From contig DAOUDW010000042.1 of NCBI GenBank assembly GCA_034430895.1, positions 1-64,000 on the forward strand: 64,000 nucleotides of DNA. The letters run 5' to 3'. Positions 42,710 through 51,765 of this stretch are shown here, one piece after another. Both the position numbers and the translations under genes were made by a program. The notes beneath the pieces are model-generated. The model saw only the letters and a list, made by a program, of their open reading frames with translations, was not told the DNA's origin and searched no databases. The number at the start of each line of letters is the position of its first letter. Position 1 is the stretch's first letter. The DNA is from WVZH01 sp034430895 (GTDB taxonomy: Bacteria > Chloroflexota > Anaerolineae > Anaerolineales > E44-bin32).

Positions 42710-43462
42710 TTACAACAATATACGCAGCAGTGTATAGCTGCCCAGGGCAAGCATCGTGCCGCCGATGGCGGATGTGATTTTCTTGATCGACATCTTGCTG
42801 ACGATATATGCAGCGATGGGAACGGAAAGCACTGCGCCGAGTGTAAGACTTGGTGTCAAACTTGGGTCGAGCGTAACGCCGTTGAGCATGAAGATCAGTA
42901 CGCCCACGGCACTTGTGATCCCCTCTGCAACACCGGCGATCGCAATCGCATTGCGCCCTTCGACGCCGACGAGAACCTGTCCTCCAGTGACAACGGGTCC
43001 GTAGCCGCCGCCACTGATGCCTTTATTGAAGGCCGCGAGTGTACCGAGCCCGGCGAGTCGTTTCCAGGAGAATTTTGCATTTTTGGATCTTCGCAGGAGG
43101 ACGATGATGCCGATCCCCGTGACGATGACGCCGATATAAACTTTCACGAACCAACCGGGAATGTTCATGCTGATGAAAACCGCGATGACGACACCCAGAA
43201 TACTGAGTAAGCTGAGGACAACCGTAATCTTAAAATCCCGCGTTCCGGGGTGAAGATTCGTGTTTCCAAATTCCTGATGAAAAAAGCCTGACAATAAGCC
43301 TGTGATGAACTCGGAGAACAGCACAGAGGGCACAATCACTATCGGTTCGTATCCGAGTATCATCAGCAACGGTGTAAGCGTTGTCCCATACCCCATCCCC
43401 AGCGAGGAATCGACCAATTCGCAAAAGAACGCAAGTGGAAGTAATGGTAGTATTATGTGCAT
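42710..43462 (-). CDS. TauE/SafE-family membrane exporter
   Basis: A 250-residue membrane protein with about eight hydrophobic helices in two similar halves. Each half begins with a G-rich motif typical of TauE/SafE (LVDSSLGMGYGTTLTPLLMILGY in the first, GTLAAFNKGISGGGYGPVVTGGQVL in the second). Family members move sulfite, sulfoacetate or other organosulfur anions. With TusA/DsrE-like proteins elsewhere in the window, sulfur-compound export would fit, but the substrate is not shown. It lies 15 bases upstream of the soluble kinase gene. Confidence 0.87.
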   Translation of the reverse strand: MHIILPLLPLAFFCELVDSSLGMGYGTTLTPLLMILGYEPIVIVPSVLFSEFITGLLSGFFHQEFGNTNLHPGTRDFKITVVLSLLSILGVVIAVFISMNIPGWFVKVYIGVIVTGIGIIVLLRRSKNAKFSWKRLAGLGTLAAFNKGISGGGYGPVVTGGQVLVGVEGRNAIAIAGVAEGITSAVGVLIFMLNGVTLDPSLTPSLTLGAVLSVPIAAYIVSKMSIKKITSAIGGTMLALGSYTLLRILL

Positions 43463-43494
43463 TTTCTTTCACCTTAATTCGTTTATTACGTTGA

Positions 43495-44490
43495 TTAAGC
43501 CGTCAGTAACACAGGCCTTTCAATCCAGCGGAGCATACGAGTGACGATATCGTCATCGACCCTGAATGAGAATCTGCGTTTCCTGGGTTTGGCCGTGACG
43601 AGTAAATCGATGTCTGACTCTGTAATTTCCTCTTGAATTGCGAAATCCGTATGTCCCTGCTTGAGATGTATCTCACCATGGATTGAGTTACGGCATAGGA
43701 GGGTAGATATTCTCCGCAAGCGGCAACCCAGCTTGGATTGCGATTGCAAAATATCGGATAAGGAATACCTCATTCTATCCAAGCCCTGATACATGGTTGG
43801 CACTTGCGGAAGCACAACGAGTACGATGACCCTGGCATTTTTCGATGCTGCAATACGCGCAACGAGATCTACCGTATCTGTGTCGTTACCATTCCTATGC
43901 AGCATCAACATGATGGATTGAATAGGCAGCCGAGGGGAGCGAGGGAGCAGACAGGAGGTGTGAAAACGCTCTAAAGTGCGCAGCTCCCATGAACCACGAA
44001 TGATCCTCTCATCCAGTGGTGATCGGGGCGCGGAGAGAAAAACAAGCTGGTAACCATTGGCGGAATCTATGAATTCATCTTTTAGGGAGTTGGCGTTATC
44101 GACGAAATAATAATCAACGATATCTGTCTCGAATGCCGGACAAAATTCGTGCGCGTAGTCCGTCAGACAAGTCGCTCGACGAGACGGACAACAAATTAAG
44201 ATCCGTCCCTGCCGATTTTTGGGAATGTATTTGTGGATCAGGGAATCGACGATTTCCGGGTCGCCCCGCAACATATATGCCTTCTTACAGCATGCTTTTT
44301 GGATCGCCTCGCGTGCTAGTTGATCCTCAGGTTCCGCCATGACGATAGTGTAGTGATCTTCCGTTTCTGCAATGGGAATGCTGTGGAACCGGTAGGCGAG
44401 ATCGGCTGGATAGCTGCGGATTAAATGCAGGTCGACTTCAATATCTTCCAGCGCAATGTGCGGGAAATCCAATGTTTGCGATTTCGTCAT
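43495..44490 (-). CDS. GspE N-terminal domain protein with universal-stress-like C-terminus
   Basis: A 331-residue soluble protein. Residues about 15-85 resemble the N-terminal domain of type II secretion ATPases (GspE-N/MshEN): LIRSYPADLAYRFHSIPIAETEDHYTIVMAEPEDQLAREAIQ. No ATPase domain follows. The last 140 residues look like a universal stress protein domain (SIMLMLHRNGNDTDTVDLVARIAASKNARVIVLVVL, ending SDIDLLVTAKPRK). The middle (about 95-185) also reads as an alpha/beta nucleotide-binding-like fold. The function is unknown; a cyclic-di-GMP- or nucleotide-responsive regulator is possible. It has GTAAC direct repeats upstream. Confidence 0.6.
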   Translation of the reverse strand: MTKSQTLDFPHIALEDIEVDLHLIRSYPADLAYRFHSIPIAETEDHYTIVMAEPEDQLAREAIQKACCKKAYMLRGDPEIVDSLIHKYIPKNRQGRILICCPSRRATCLTDYAHEFCPAFETDIVDYYFVDNANSLKDEFIDSANGYQLVFLSAPRSPLDERIIRGSWELRTLERFHTSCLLPRSPRLPIQSIMLMLHRNGNDTDTVDLVARIAASKNARVIVLVVLPQVPTMYQGLDRMRYSLSDILQSQSKLGCRLRRISTLLCRNSIHGEIHLKQGHTDFAIQEEITESDIDLLVTAKPRKRRFSFRVDDDIVTRMLRWIERPVLLTA

Positions 44491-44554
44491 GTGGCCACCA
44501 TTAACCTCATAATTAATTTTTATCGAGGACGGTGATAGGAAGCGTTATGAATCT

Positions 44555-44570
44555 GTAACGGAGTGGTAAC
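44555..44570 (-). promoter_or_regulatory. GTAAC direct repeat upstream of the GspE-N/Usp-like gene
   Basis: Two GTAAC copies at 44555-44559 and 44566-44570 are 11 bases apart, the same spacing as at 40837/40848. They lie 65-80 bases upstream of the start at 44490, a good position for an activator, and just beyond the end of an OmpR-type regulator gene. Confidence 0.4.
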
Positions 44571-44586
44571 AAAATGAGGATTGAAT

Positions 44587-45267
44587 TTAATCGACAGGAC
44601 AGGTGAGGCAATACCCTACACCGGGAATGGTTTCGATCGAGGGGATTTCATCAGGATCGGTTTGAATTTTACTGCGCAGACGATGTACGACCTGACGCAG
44701 CATTTCACGATCGCCTCCCCTTTCTCCATAGAGAATTTCAATCAGGCTCTCGGTCGTATAAACCTGGCCAGGATGATCTATGAGTGCTTCGAGTAAACGG
44801 CTCTCTAAGGGTGTAAGCGATATCGGCCTACCTTGATCGAGCGTTACTTCACGGCGATTCAGATTGAGTTCAAGTCGGCCTACGGTGATACTCGATTCCT
44901 TGGAGCGCATTCCAGCACGACGGATCACTGCATTTACTCGCGCAATGAATTGTTTGGGGCTGAAAGGTTTGGAAATGTAATCGTCGGCGCCACATTCGAA
45001 ACCATAAAGGATGTCTTCCTCCTCGCTTCGAACGGTGAGAAGGATGATAGGTGTATTGCATTTCTGCCGGATCATTTTGCAGACGGAAAAGCCGTCCATT
45101 TTCGGTAGGTTAATGTCTAAGATAATCAGATCTGGACAGCCCTCGGATTGTCGTCGCAGTGCCATCTCGCCATCGGTTGCCTGAATGACCTCATAACCTT
45201 TTCGACGCAAAATGAAAGTGATCACATCTGCCATCACTCGATCGTCTTCGACAATCAGCGCTTTCAT
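44587..45267 (-). CDS. OmpR-family response regulator
   Basis: A 226-residue regulator with a receiver domain (phospho-acceptor Asp51, Lys in SKPFSP) and an OmpR-type winged helix (LTPLESRLLEALIDHPGQV, then MLRQVVHRLRSKIQTDPDEIP). It is close in sequence and identical in length to the regulator at 40923, so the two pairs arose by duplication. The start overlaps the stop of its kinase gene by 4 bases. It should bind direct repeats similar to those found downstream and before the hydrogenase operon. Confidence 0.92.
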   Translation of the reverse strand: MKALIVEDDRVMADVITFILRRKGYEVIQATDGEMALRRQSEGCPDLIILDINLPKMDGFSVCKMIRQKCNTPIILLTVRSEEEDILYGFECGADDYISKPFSPKQFIARVNAVIRRAGMRSKESSITVGRLELNLNRREVTLDQGRPISLTPLESRLLEALIDHPGQVYTTESLIEILYGERGGDREMLRQVVHRLRSKIQTDPDEIPSIETIPGVGYCLTCPVD

Positions 45268-47342
45268 CTTGCTTCCTTAAACGGCAGTGTGAACCAGAAG
45301 ATCGAGCCCCCTTCGGGATTGTCTGCGACACCAATGGTGCCGCCTTGGGCTTCGACAATCGCCTTCACGACTGATAATCCTAACCCGGCTCCATATTGTG
45401 CTGAAGCGTGCTCGTCTTGGACGATGTATGCAAAGCGTCGAAAGATCTCGCTGCGTTTATCTTCCGGAATACCCGGGCCTCGGTCGACAATCTCGATCTT
45501 AATAAGCTCCCCGTACTTCACGGCATGCACAACGATGTGCGATCCTTGTGGCGCGTATTTATTGGCGTTGGAAAGCAAGTTAACGATCACTTGTGTCGAA
45601 CGCCGGGGGTCGGCGATCACCATGGGGAGATCCAAAGGGAGTTGAATGTCAAGACTCTGTTCATACTTCTCTAAAAGGGGCTGCAGAATGGCTACGGATT
45701 CGCTGATGATGTCCGTGAGTTCTACTGCACGTGGAGATACGCGAAAATGTCCTGTTTCTATGCTGGCGCTTTCGATGAGATTGTCCACAAGGGTTTGCAG
45801 ACTCAACAATCCAAGGTGGAGTGAATTCAATAATTGCTGCAACTCGCCAGGGCTGAGATCGGCCGCTTCTTCCACGAGCAGTTCAACCGAGGCTGCGACG
45901 GCGGTAAGCGGCGTGCGAAATTCGTGCGAGATATTGGCCATGAAGTGTCCCATCAGTCGATGGACGGCGTCTTCTTCGCTGATATCCCGAAATACAAAGA
46001 CGATTTCGGCCTCATGTACTTCCGTGGGAGCAAGTCTGGCTCCTGAAATTGCCAGCATCGCAATTTTATTCTCCGCCATTTTGACCCGGAACCTGCGGCG
46101 CTGGCCAGGAGCAGGGATAAGTTCTGTAAAGGTTTGGGTATGATCGATTGGTTGGAAATAGGTATCACAGGGGTGATGAAGAACCTGTTCTGTAGTCCAT
46201 CCGGATATCTTTTCCGCGCCAGAACTGAAGAAGGTAATTTTGTTCTGCGAATCAAGCGTTACGATGCCTTCCACAATCCCTTCTAGAAGATGGTCGCCCC
46301 ATGCCTTTTCTTCGCGCAGTTCCGTTACGATGCGATTCAGGTCCTGACGTGCTTTTTCCAGTGTTTGTGCAACAAGCGTCGCTTCGCGTACGTGAGATAT
46401 GAACTGAACTGGTGTATCGAGATCGCCTTCGCTGATCCTTGCAGCAGCATGTGTGAGATTTTGAAACGATTTTCCAATATTTCTCACCAGGAGAATGCCT
46501 AATGACGAGCCGATTGCGGCGATAACGAATATGACGCCGATCAAACTCCAAACCAACTGCCGGCGTGTGGTGATGATGTCGGTGACATCAAGGGCAACTT
46601 CAATTTCCAAGTCGGTTTGGTCGATAGCGTAATACGAAGCATAGTAAAGCCTGCCATCCAAGGAAAAGCTGCTTCTTTTATTTTCCTGAGTCTTTTCATA
46701 CTGTTGGGTATGGTTTTGAATCCCGGATAACTCATGCCTCGATGGGAAGTTGGTCGCCAATATGGTGTCATCCATCCAAAGCAGGTGTTCCATATCCGTC
46801 TGGGATTTCATCTTGCTCATCAATGATGCATCGAGATGCAGCCCCACAACGACTCTGGCGATTTCTTGCTCTGCTGAATACACCATACTTGTATCTGTGA
46901 GCATGGCATTGTGGCTTCCTTCGCCTGAAAAAATGTGATAGCCCTGTGGGGTGATATTCTCACAGTCAGGAGAAAGGGGGATGGTTTCATCAATGGACAG
47001 CAGAAGGTTTTCGTTATTGCAGAGCAGAATCATGTCCAGGCCGGTCGTGAGCCGTAAGGTGTTAAGGTATTCGAATAAAGTCTCTTGCTCGGGGTCTTGT
47101 AATAGTTCAAGTAATGTCGGACGTTGGGCTGTTAACCTGGCTAGATTCTGAATGTCATTTTCTGTAGCCGCCAATAATGCTTCTGATGCTCTCGCACCCT
47201 GTTCAACCTGAGCCCAGGCTTGTTGTTCCAGGCGATCACCGATCAATTGAATGGCGGCGATGGCAACCGTCGTAAGAAGGGCAAGGAATACGAAACCAAG
47301 TACCAATTGAGCGGAGAGGCTCAGCTTCATCCGTTGCGTCAT
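45264..47342 (-). CDS. Membrane histidine kinase with extracytoplasmic sensor, HAMP and PAS
   Basis: A 692-residue kinase. Transmembrane helix 1 (about 11-34), an extracytoplasmic Cache-like domain (about 40-260), transmembrane helix 2 (about 263-286), HAMP (about 287-340), PAS (about 345-455), HisKA (His473 in SHEFRTPLTAV) and an ATPase domain (NLLSNANKYAPQ, GAGLGLSVV) follow in order. It is the full-length relative of the soluble PAS kinase at 41600. It is divergent to fhs, and its promoter lies in the same 47343-47655 region. The signal is unknown. Confidence 0.9.
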   Translation of the reverse strand: MTQRMKLSLSAQLVLGFVFLALLTTVAIAAIQLIGDRLEQQAWAQVEQGARASEALLAATENDIQNLARLTAQRPTLLELLQDPEQETLFEYLNTLRLTTGLDMILLCNNENLLLSIDETIPLSPDCENITPQGYHIFSGEGSHNAMLTDTSMVYSAEQEIARVVVGLHLDASLMSKMKSQTDMEHLLWMDDTILATNFPSRHELSGIQNHTQQYEKTQENKRSSFSLDGRLYYASYYAIDQTDLEIEVALDVTDIITTRRQLVWSLIGVIFVIAAIGSSLGILLVRNIGKSFQNLTHAAARISEGDLDTPVQFISHVREATLVAQTLEKARQDLNRIVTELREEKAWGDHLLEGIVEGIVTLDSQNKITFFSSGAEKISGWTTEQVLHHPCDTYFQPIDHTQTFTELIPAPGQRRRFRVKMAENKIAMLAISGARLAPTEVHEAEIVFVFRDISEEDAVHRLMGHFMANISHEFRTPLTAVAASVELLVEEAADLSPGELQQLLNSLHLGLLSLQTLVDNLIESASIETGHFRVSPRAVELTDIISESVAILQPLLEKYEQSLDIQLPLDLPMVIADPRRSTQVIVNLLSNANKYAPQGSHIVVHAVKYGELIKIEIVDRGPGIPEDKRSEIFRRFAYIVQDEHASAQYGAGLGLSVVKAIVEAQGGTIGVADNPEGGSIFWFTLPFKEAR

Positions 47343-47655
47343 TCTTCACTCCCGGAGATCAGCCTGGCGAGAAAATTCCACGGCATGATCTCAAAACGTA
47401 TTGACATTGATTGGTATCTTTGGTCGTCTTGGTATGAATCTACCTTAGTTTTCACCTGATCTCAATCGTAATCCATTATTTGTGACAACCCTTAGTATTG
47501 TAATTTAACTCAATCCATAAAAGGGAGCGATTATTATGGATGACATGGTGGTTTGTGAAAAATGTCGCTTGCCTTTTCTTGCCAACCGTTGCACACTATT
47601 TAGTACTTGTCTTCACAAATGGAATACCGTAAAAAAAATAATAGGAGGAAGCGAT
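47343..47655. other. Divergent region between a histidine kinase gene and fhs, with in-frame leader ORF
   Basis: These 313 bases carry promoters for both directions. From 47536 an ATG with a GGGAG site upstream opens 40 codons in frame with fhs and without a stop. The encoded segment has a CEKC motif and two more cysteines. It may be an N-terminal extension of a minor Fhs form or a chance open frame. A second, stronger ribosome site lies at 47643-47648. No firm -35/-10 pair was fixed. Confidence 0.4.
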
Positions 47656-49554
47656 ATGGTGCTTAAACCCAAGCGACCCGTTCCATCGGATATCGAGATC
47701 GCCCAGGAGGCAGATATCCGCCCCATTCTTGAGATCGCGGCAAAACTTGGTCTCAAAGAAGATGATCTGGATCTGTTCGGCAAGTTCAAGGCGAAAGTAC
47801 ACCTGGATGTTCTAGATCGATTGAGCGATCGTCCACAAGGGAAATATATCGATGTAACTGCAATCACCCCCACACCTCTGGGCGAGGGAAAAACGACGAC
47901 ATCCCTCGGTTTAGCTCAGGCGCTTGGCACACATTTGAGCAAGAACGTGATTGTCTGCATCCGCCAACCGAGTATGGGACCGACTTTCAACATCAAAGGT
48001 GGCGCCGCTGGTGGTGGATACAGCCAGATCATCCCAATGGAAGATTTCAATCTGCACCTGACCGGCGATATCCATGCCATCAGTGTGGCGCATAACCTGG
48101 TCGCCGCGGCGATCGACACCCGTATGTATCACGAATCGCGACAATCCAATGCAGGGCTCTACAAGCGTTTGGTGCCCGATAAGGGTGGCAAACGCGAGTT
48201 CCTGCCAACACAATTGCGTCGTTTGGAAAAACTTGGGATTAAAAAGACCGACCCCAAAACATTGACCGATGACGAGATCGCTCGCTTCGCCCGTCTCGAC
48301 ATCGATTCCGATACGATGACGTGGAATCGCGTTGTGGATGTGTGCGATCGTAGCTTGCGTAGTATTCAGGTTGGAATTAATGATGCGAAATTAAAAGATG
48401 GATCTCCCAATCCGGTCTTCCCGCGTGCTACAGGCGTGGACATCACCGTTGCCTCGGAATTGATGGCCATTTTGGCCCTATCGACGAGCTTGAAAGATCT
48501 TCGAGAGCGCGTCGGTCGGGTGGTGATCGGCTTGAACAAGAAAGGTGACCCCATCAACCTCGAGGATATCGGTGTGGCTGGCGCTGTAACCGTGCTGTTG
48601 AAGGACGCGCTCATGCCGAATCTGATGCAGACACTCGAAGGTCAACCAGCATTTGTGCATGCTGGACCCTTCGCCAACATCGCCCACGGTAACTCGTCGA
48701 TCATCGCCGATCAGATTGCTCTCAAACTCGGTGATTATGTCGTCACGGAGAGCGGCTTCGGTGCCGACATCGGCATGGAGAAGTTCTTCGACATCAAGTG
48801 CCGTTATTCCGGGCTCATCCCCAACGCGGTCGTCTTGGTGGCGACAGTGCGGGCATTGAAGATGCACGGTGGCGGCCCGAAAGTCACACCTGGTGCACCC
48901 CTCAATAGAGCGTATGTTGAGGAGAATCTCGATCTGCTTGAAAAAGGATTGCCCAATCTCGGCAAACACATCGAGAATGCCCTGCGTTTCGGTATCCCCG
49001 TGGTCGTGGCCGTGAATGGGTTCAAGGATGACACAGATGCCGAGATGGAAATGGTTCGAAAATATTCCGAGGAGAAAGGCGCCTTTGCAGCCGTCAAGAG
49101 CACGCATTGGATGGACGGTGGTGCTGGGTCGAAAGAGTTGGCGCAAGCTGTTGTCGACGCCTGCGAACAATCGAGCAACTTCGAATTCCTTTACCCATTG
49201 GATTGGTCGATCAAGAAAAAGATCGAGCACATCTGCAAGGAGATCTACGGCGCAGATGGAGTCACCTACGAACCCCTGGCCGAGGAACAGATCGAATCCT
49301 ACGAAAAGGCTGGCTTTGGTAATCTTCCCATGTGTATGGCGAAGACCCACCTTAGCTTCAGCCATGACCCAACTTTGAAGGGTGTACCAACTGGCTATAA
49401 GGTGCCGATCCGGGAGGTTCGAGCCAGCGTTGGTGCGGGATTCATCTACCCATTGCTGGGAAAGATGAGCACCATGCCGGGTCTTTCCACCTATCCGGCC
49501 TATATGGCGATCGACCTCGATCTGGACGACGGAAAGATACTCGGCTTGTTCTAA
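47656..49554 (+). CDS. fhs: Formate-tetrahydrofolate ligase
   Basis: A 632-residue enzyme that makes 10-formyl-tetrahydrofolate from formate, tetrahydrofolate and ATP, the second step of the methyl branch of the Wood-Ljungdahl pathway. It starts with the family sequence PVPSDIEIAQEADIRPI, has the ATP loop TPTPLGEGKTT (71-81), RQPSMGPTFNIKGGAAGGGYSQ, HLTGDIHAI and a C-terminal PGLSTYPAYMAIDLD. It is about 70 residues longer than the Moorella type; the extra length fits a larger form known in some lineages. The ATG at 47656 follows AGGAGG at 47643-47648. It is monocistronic and ends at a terminator. Confidence 0.95.
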   Translation: MVLKPKRPVPSDIEIAQEADIRPILEIAAKLGLKEDDLDLFGKFKAKVHLDVLDRLSDRPQGKYIDVTAITPTPLGEGKTTTSLGLAQALGTHLSKNVIVCIRQPSMGPTFNIKGGAAGGGYSQIIPMEDFNLHLTGDIHAISVAHNLVAAAIDTRMYHESRQSNAGLYKRLVPDKGGKREFLPTQLRRLEKLGIKKTDPKTLTDDEIARFARLDIDSDTMTWNRVVDVCDRSLRSIQVGINDAKLKDGSPNPVFPRATGVDITVASELMAILALSTSLKDLRERVGRVVIGLNKKGDPINLEDIGVAGAVTVLLKDALMPNLMQTLEGQPAFVHAGPFANIAHGNSSIIADQIALKLGDYVVTESGFGADIGMEKFFDIKCRYSGLIPNAVVLVATVRALKMHGGGPKVTPGAPLNRAYVEENLDLLEKGLPNLGKHIENALRFGIPVVVAVNGFKDDTDAEMEMVRKYSEEKGAFAAVKSTHWMDGGAGSKELAQAVVDACEQSSNFEFLYPLDWSIKKKIEHICKEIYGADGVTYEPLAEEQIESYEKAGFGNLPMCMAKTHLSFSHDPTLKGVPTGYKVPIREVRASVGAGFIYPLLGKMSTMPGLSTYPAYMAIDLDLDDGKILGLF

Positions 49555-49577
49555 AGCCGGGCAGAATAACGTATACA

Positions 49578-49620
49578 AAAGCATCCCAGTTGTTATACTG
49601 TACTGGGATGCTTTCTGTTC
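49578..49620 (+). terminator. Terminator-like hairpin after fhs
   Basis: A perfect 13-base stem pairs 49578-49590 (AAAGCATCCCAGT) with 49602-49614 (ACTGGGATGCTTT) around an 11-base loop. The 3' arm ends in TTT and is followed by CTGTTCTGTT. It lies 24 bases after the fhs stop. The T-run is interrupted, so efficiency is uncertain, but the stem is long. Confidence 0.75.
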
Positions 49621-49664
49621 TGTTACCTCGCTTACTCGTTGGGGTTGTATGTTGTAGGTGGATG

Positions 49665-50945
49665 ATGAATAAATATTTGTGTCTATTGATCCTGTCAATG
49701 CTTGCCGCTTGTGCGCCTACCAGCGTAGATATGGTGGAATCTCTTCAGCCGACAGAAGCACATCATGTTGCAGAATTATTACCCCCTGCATGGACGGAAA
49801 CGCCTACAAGTGCCCGAATCTCTACGAGTACGAGCACAGCAGCGGTAACAGTTGAACCTACAACAGTCACTCCCGATTCGATGATGATTCCCACCACCCC
49901 TGATCCAAACGCCGCGCAGGTGCTTTTCGTGAAGAAGGGAGAGTGCACGGTCATGTCGGTCTCTTCATCAGGCGGTGGTGCAGTTCCCGTGACGCTTACG
50001 AATCCTGAGGATTGCGCCGCGGTGAAAATATCTCCAGACGGGAAGCAAGTCGCATATTTCGGTGAAACAGAGAAGTCGACGATTTTCCTGGCTAACGTTG
50101 ATGGCTCTGAGGAAATGACGTTGGCACAATTACAACATTTTGAGATTGAAGACCTGTTGATGCCTGTGTTGGATGTGATCTGGTCTCCGAATGGTGAGTG
50201 GCTTGCGGTGGCGAGTGAGTCGGCTTATTTGGTGGGCTACGGGGATTTATATTTGTTCGACCTGAGCGGTAATCGTGAGATGGAATATGTTGCGCTAGGT
50301 CCAATAGATCCCTATTCTTCTCCCTGGGTTTCCTGGTCTCCGGATGATCAATGGTTGTCGTATTACTGCTTGATATCATATATGGGGAGTGAACCGGATA
50401 GCATCCCGATCGCGCAACGGTTATCCGATTCGCACTACAACGTCATCAACCATTTTGACGGGTTTTTTCCAGGGAATCATCTTGAATGGTCTTCCGATAG
50501 TAAATCGCTGGCCATCATTTTTGAAATGATACCGTTTAGTTTATCCGGGGATGAATTACCTCAGGATCAACAAGCGATGACTATCGCAGCGCTATCTGGG
50601 GGCGAAGTAACAGAGCACAAATTTGTACTTTTACCTAAACTCGGAAAAGTGGATGGATGGGGCGTGTGGGATGCCCGCTTTGGCATCAGATGGGCGCCGA
50701 ATGGGAATACCTTCCTCGCGTTACAGCAGCAATCCCGAACGTTATCCGTTCTCAACTTGGATGGAACGCTTCTCAATGAGGTCATATCCCTTCCCAGCGA
50801 ACCGCTCGAAGCTGGTTGGTCCCCGGACGGACAATGGATCTATGTCATCATGAGCGAAGGTTCATTGGAGATCGTTCGGCCAGACGGCACGGACCATCTC
50901 TTCCTCGCCGAGGATGTCGCTCCAGGATCGATTGTTTGGAAATAG
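49665..50945 (+). CDS. TolB/WD40-like beta-propeller lipoprotein
   Basis: A 426-residue exported protein. The signal ends in the lipobox LAAC (Cys16), followed by a Thr/Ser-rich linker to about residue 85 (TPTSARISTSTSTAAVTVEP). The remainder is a propeller of TolB/PD40-like blades with KISPDGKQVAYFG, VIWSPNGEWLAVAS, WVSWSPDDQWLSYY and AGWSPDGQWIYVI. It probably binds a ligand or protein at the cell surface. The ATG at 49665 (or 49662) has GTAGGTGG upstream; upstream in-frame codons would place the lipobox too far inside. It resembles the protein at 349 in layout. Confidence 0.82.
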   Translation: MNKYLCLLILSMLAACAPTSVDMVESLQPTEAHHVAELLPPAWTETPTSARISTSTSTAAVTVEPTTVTPDSMMIPTTPDPNAAQVLFVKKGECTVMSVSSSGGGAVPVTLTNPEDCAAVKISPDGKQVAYFGETEKSTIFLANVDGSEEMTLAQLQHFEIEDLLMPVLDVIWSPNGEWLAVASESAYLVGYGDLYLFDLSGNREMEYVALGPIDPYSSPWVSWSPDDQWLSYYCLISYMGSEPDSIPIAQRLSDSHYNVINHFDGFFPGNHLEWSSDSKSLAIIFEMIPFSLSGDELPQDQQAMTIAALSGGEVTEHKFVLLPKLGKVDGWGVWDARFGIRWAPNGNTFLALQQQSRTLSVLNLDGTLLNEVISLPSEPLEAGWSPDGQWIYVIMSEGSLEIVRPDGTDHLFLAEDVAPGSIVWK

Positions 50946-50990
50946 ACCTCAAGGGTCGAAAGAGAAAGAAAGAGTATTGCGTCGGAGTAT

Positions 50991-51755
50991 CTATTGTGGA
51001 ACTCGTCCGCCCCCATAAAAAGTTGGCACGAATAGAATGCGAGAACCCTTTATCCAGGCGGTCTGATCCAACTGATGCAAATTGTTTAATTCATCCGGGG
51101 GGATTGAGTCTTTAAGATCGCAGGTCAGCATCTGCCATTCGGAATTCTGCATGCCTTCCATTGTGTTTTCTTCCCAATCGCCTCCCAGGACGCCGAATCG
51201 GAAATCCTCGAGATCAAGTTCATTCATTAACGCTCGCAGTCTACGTCCTATTCGAGTGTCACATCCCTGTCGAAGCAGTGCCTCTTCCTGGAGTTGACCC
51301 AAGGGGGATATCCCAGGCGGGTAGTCGATGCGCCCGCCATAATCCGGTTCGGCCAGGGCGAGCACCCAACCTCCGGGTTGGGTAACACGTTTCATCTCTG
51401 AGAGAACATTGCTGGGAGATTCAAGCCACATCAGAAGGAAATGGCAAATGGTTACATCGAAGATCGCTGCAGGGAAGGGCAAGTCAATACCGTTACCAAT
51501 CGTATAGCGGGTGTTGGGGTCGACCGTATGCGCAAAGTGAACGGCTTGCGGATCGATATCGAGGCCGAAGGTATGGCAGTCATGCATGAGACCGATATCG
51601 CTGATGATAACACCAGTACCGGATCCGACTTCAAGCACGCTTTGAGAAGGCTGCAGTGCCAGACGATCGAACCATTGAGCGCGGATCGCAGCCGTCCAGC
51701 CTGCCTGCGTTTGGTATTGATCATGGTTATTGCTGGGTTCGAGATCGTGCTTCAT
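50991..51755 (-). CDS. Class I SAM-dependent methyltransferase
   Basis: A 254-residue methyltransferase with the SAM-binding motif VLEVGSGTGVI (about 41-51), an acidic strand end (FGLDIDPQAVHFA), GNGIDLPFPAAIFDVTICHFLLMWL and PGGWVLALAEPDYGG. It is of the UbiE/small-molecule type by sequence, but the substrate is unknown. It is the last gene of the - strand operon that starts at 56391 and follows the degenerate radical SAM gene by only 10 bases. A role in the same modification pathway is an inference from this position. Confidence 0.85.
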   Translation of the reverse strand: MKHDLEPSNNHDQYQTQAGWTAAIRAQWFDRLALQPSQSVLEVGSGTGVIISDIGLMHDCHTFGLDIDPQAVHFAHTVDPNTRYTIGNGIDLPFPAAIFDVTICHFLLMWLESPSNVLSEMKRVTQPGGWVLALAEPDYGGRIDYPPGISPLGQLQEEALLRQGCDTRIGRRLRALMNELDLEDFRFGVLGGDWEENTMEGMQNSEWQMLTCDLKDSIPPDELNNLHQLDQTAWIKGSRILFVPTFYGGGRVPQ

Positions 51756-51765
51756 ACCATGCGAT

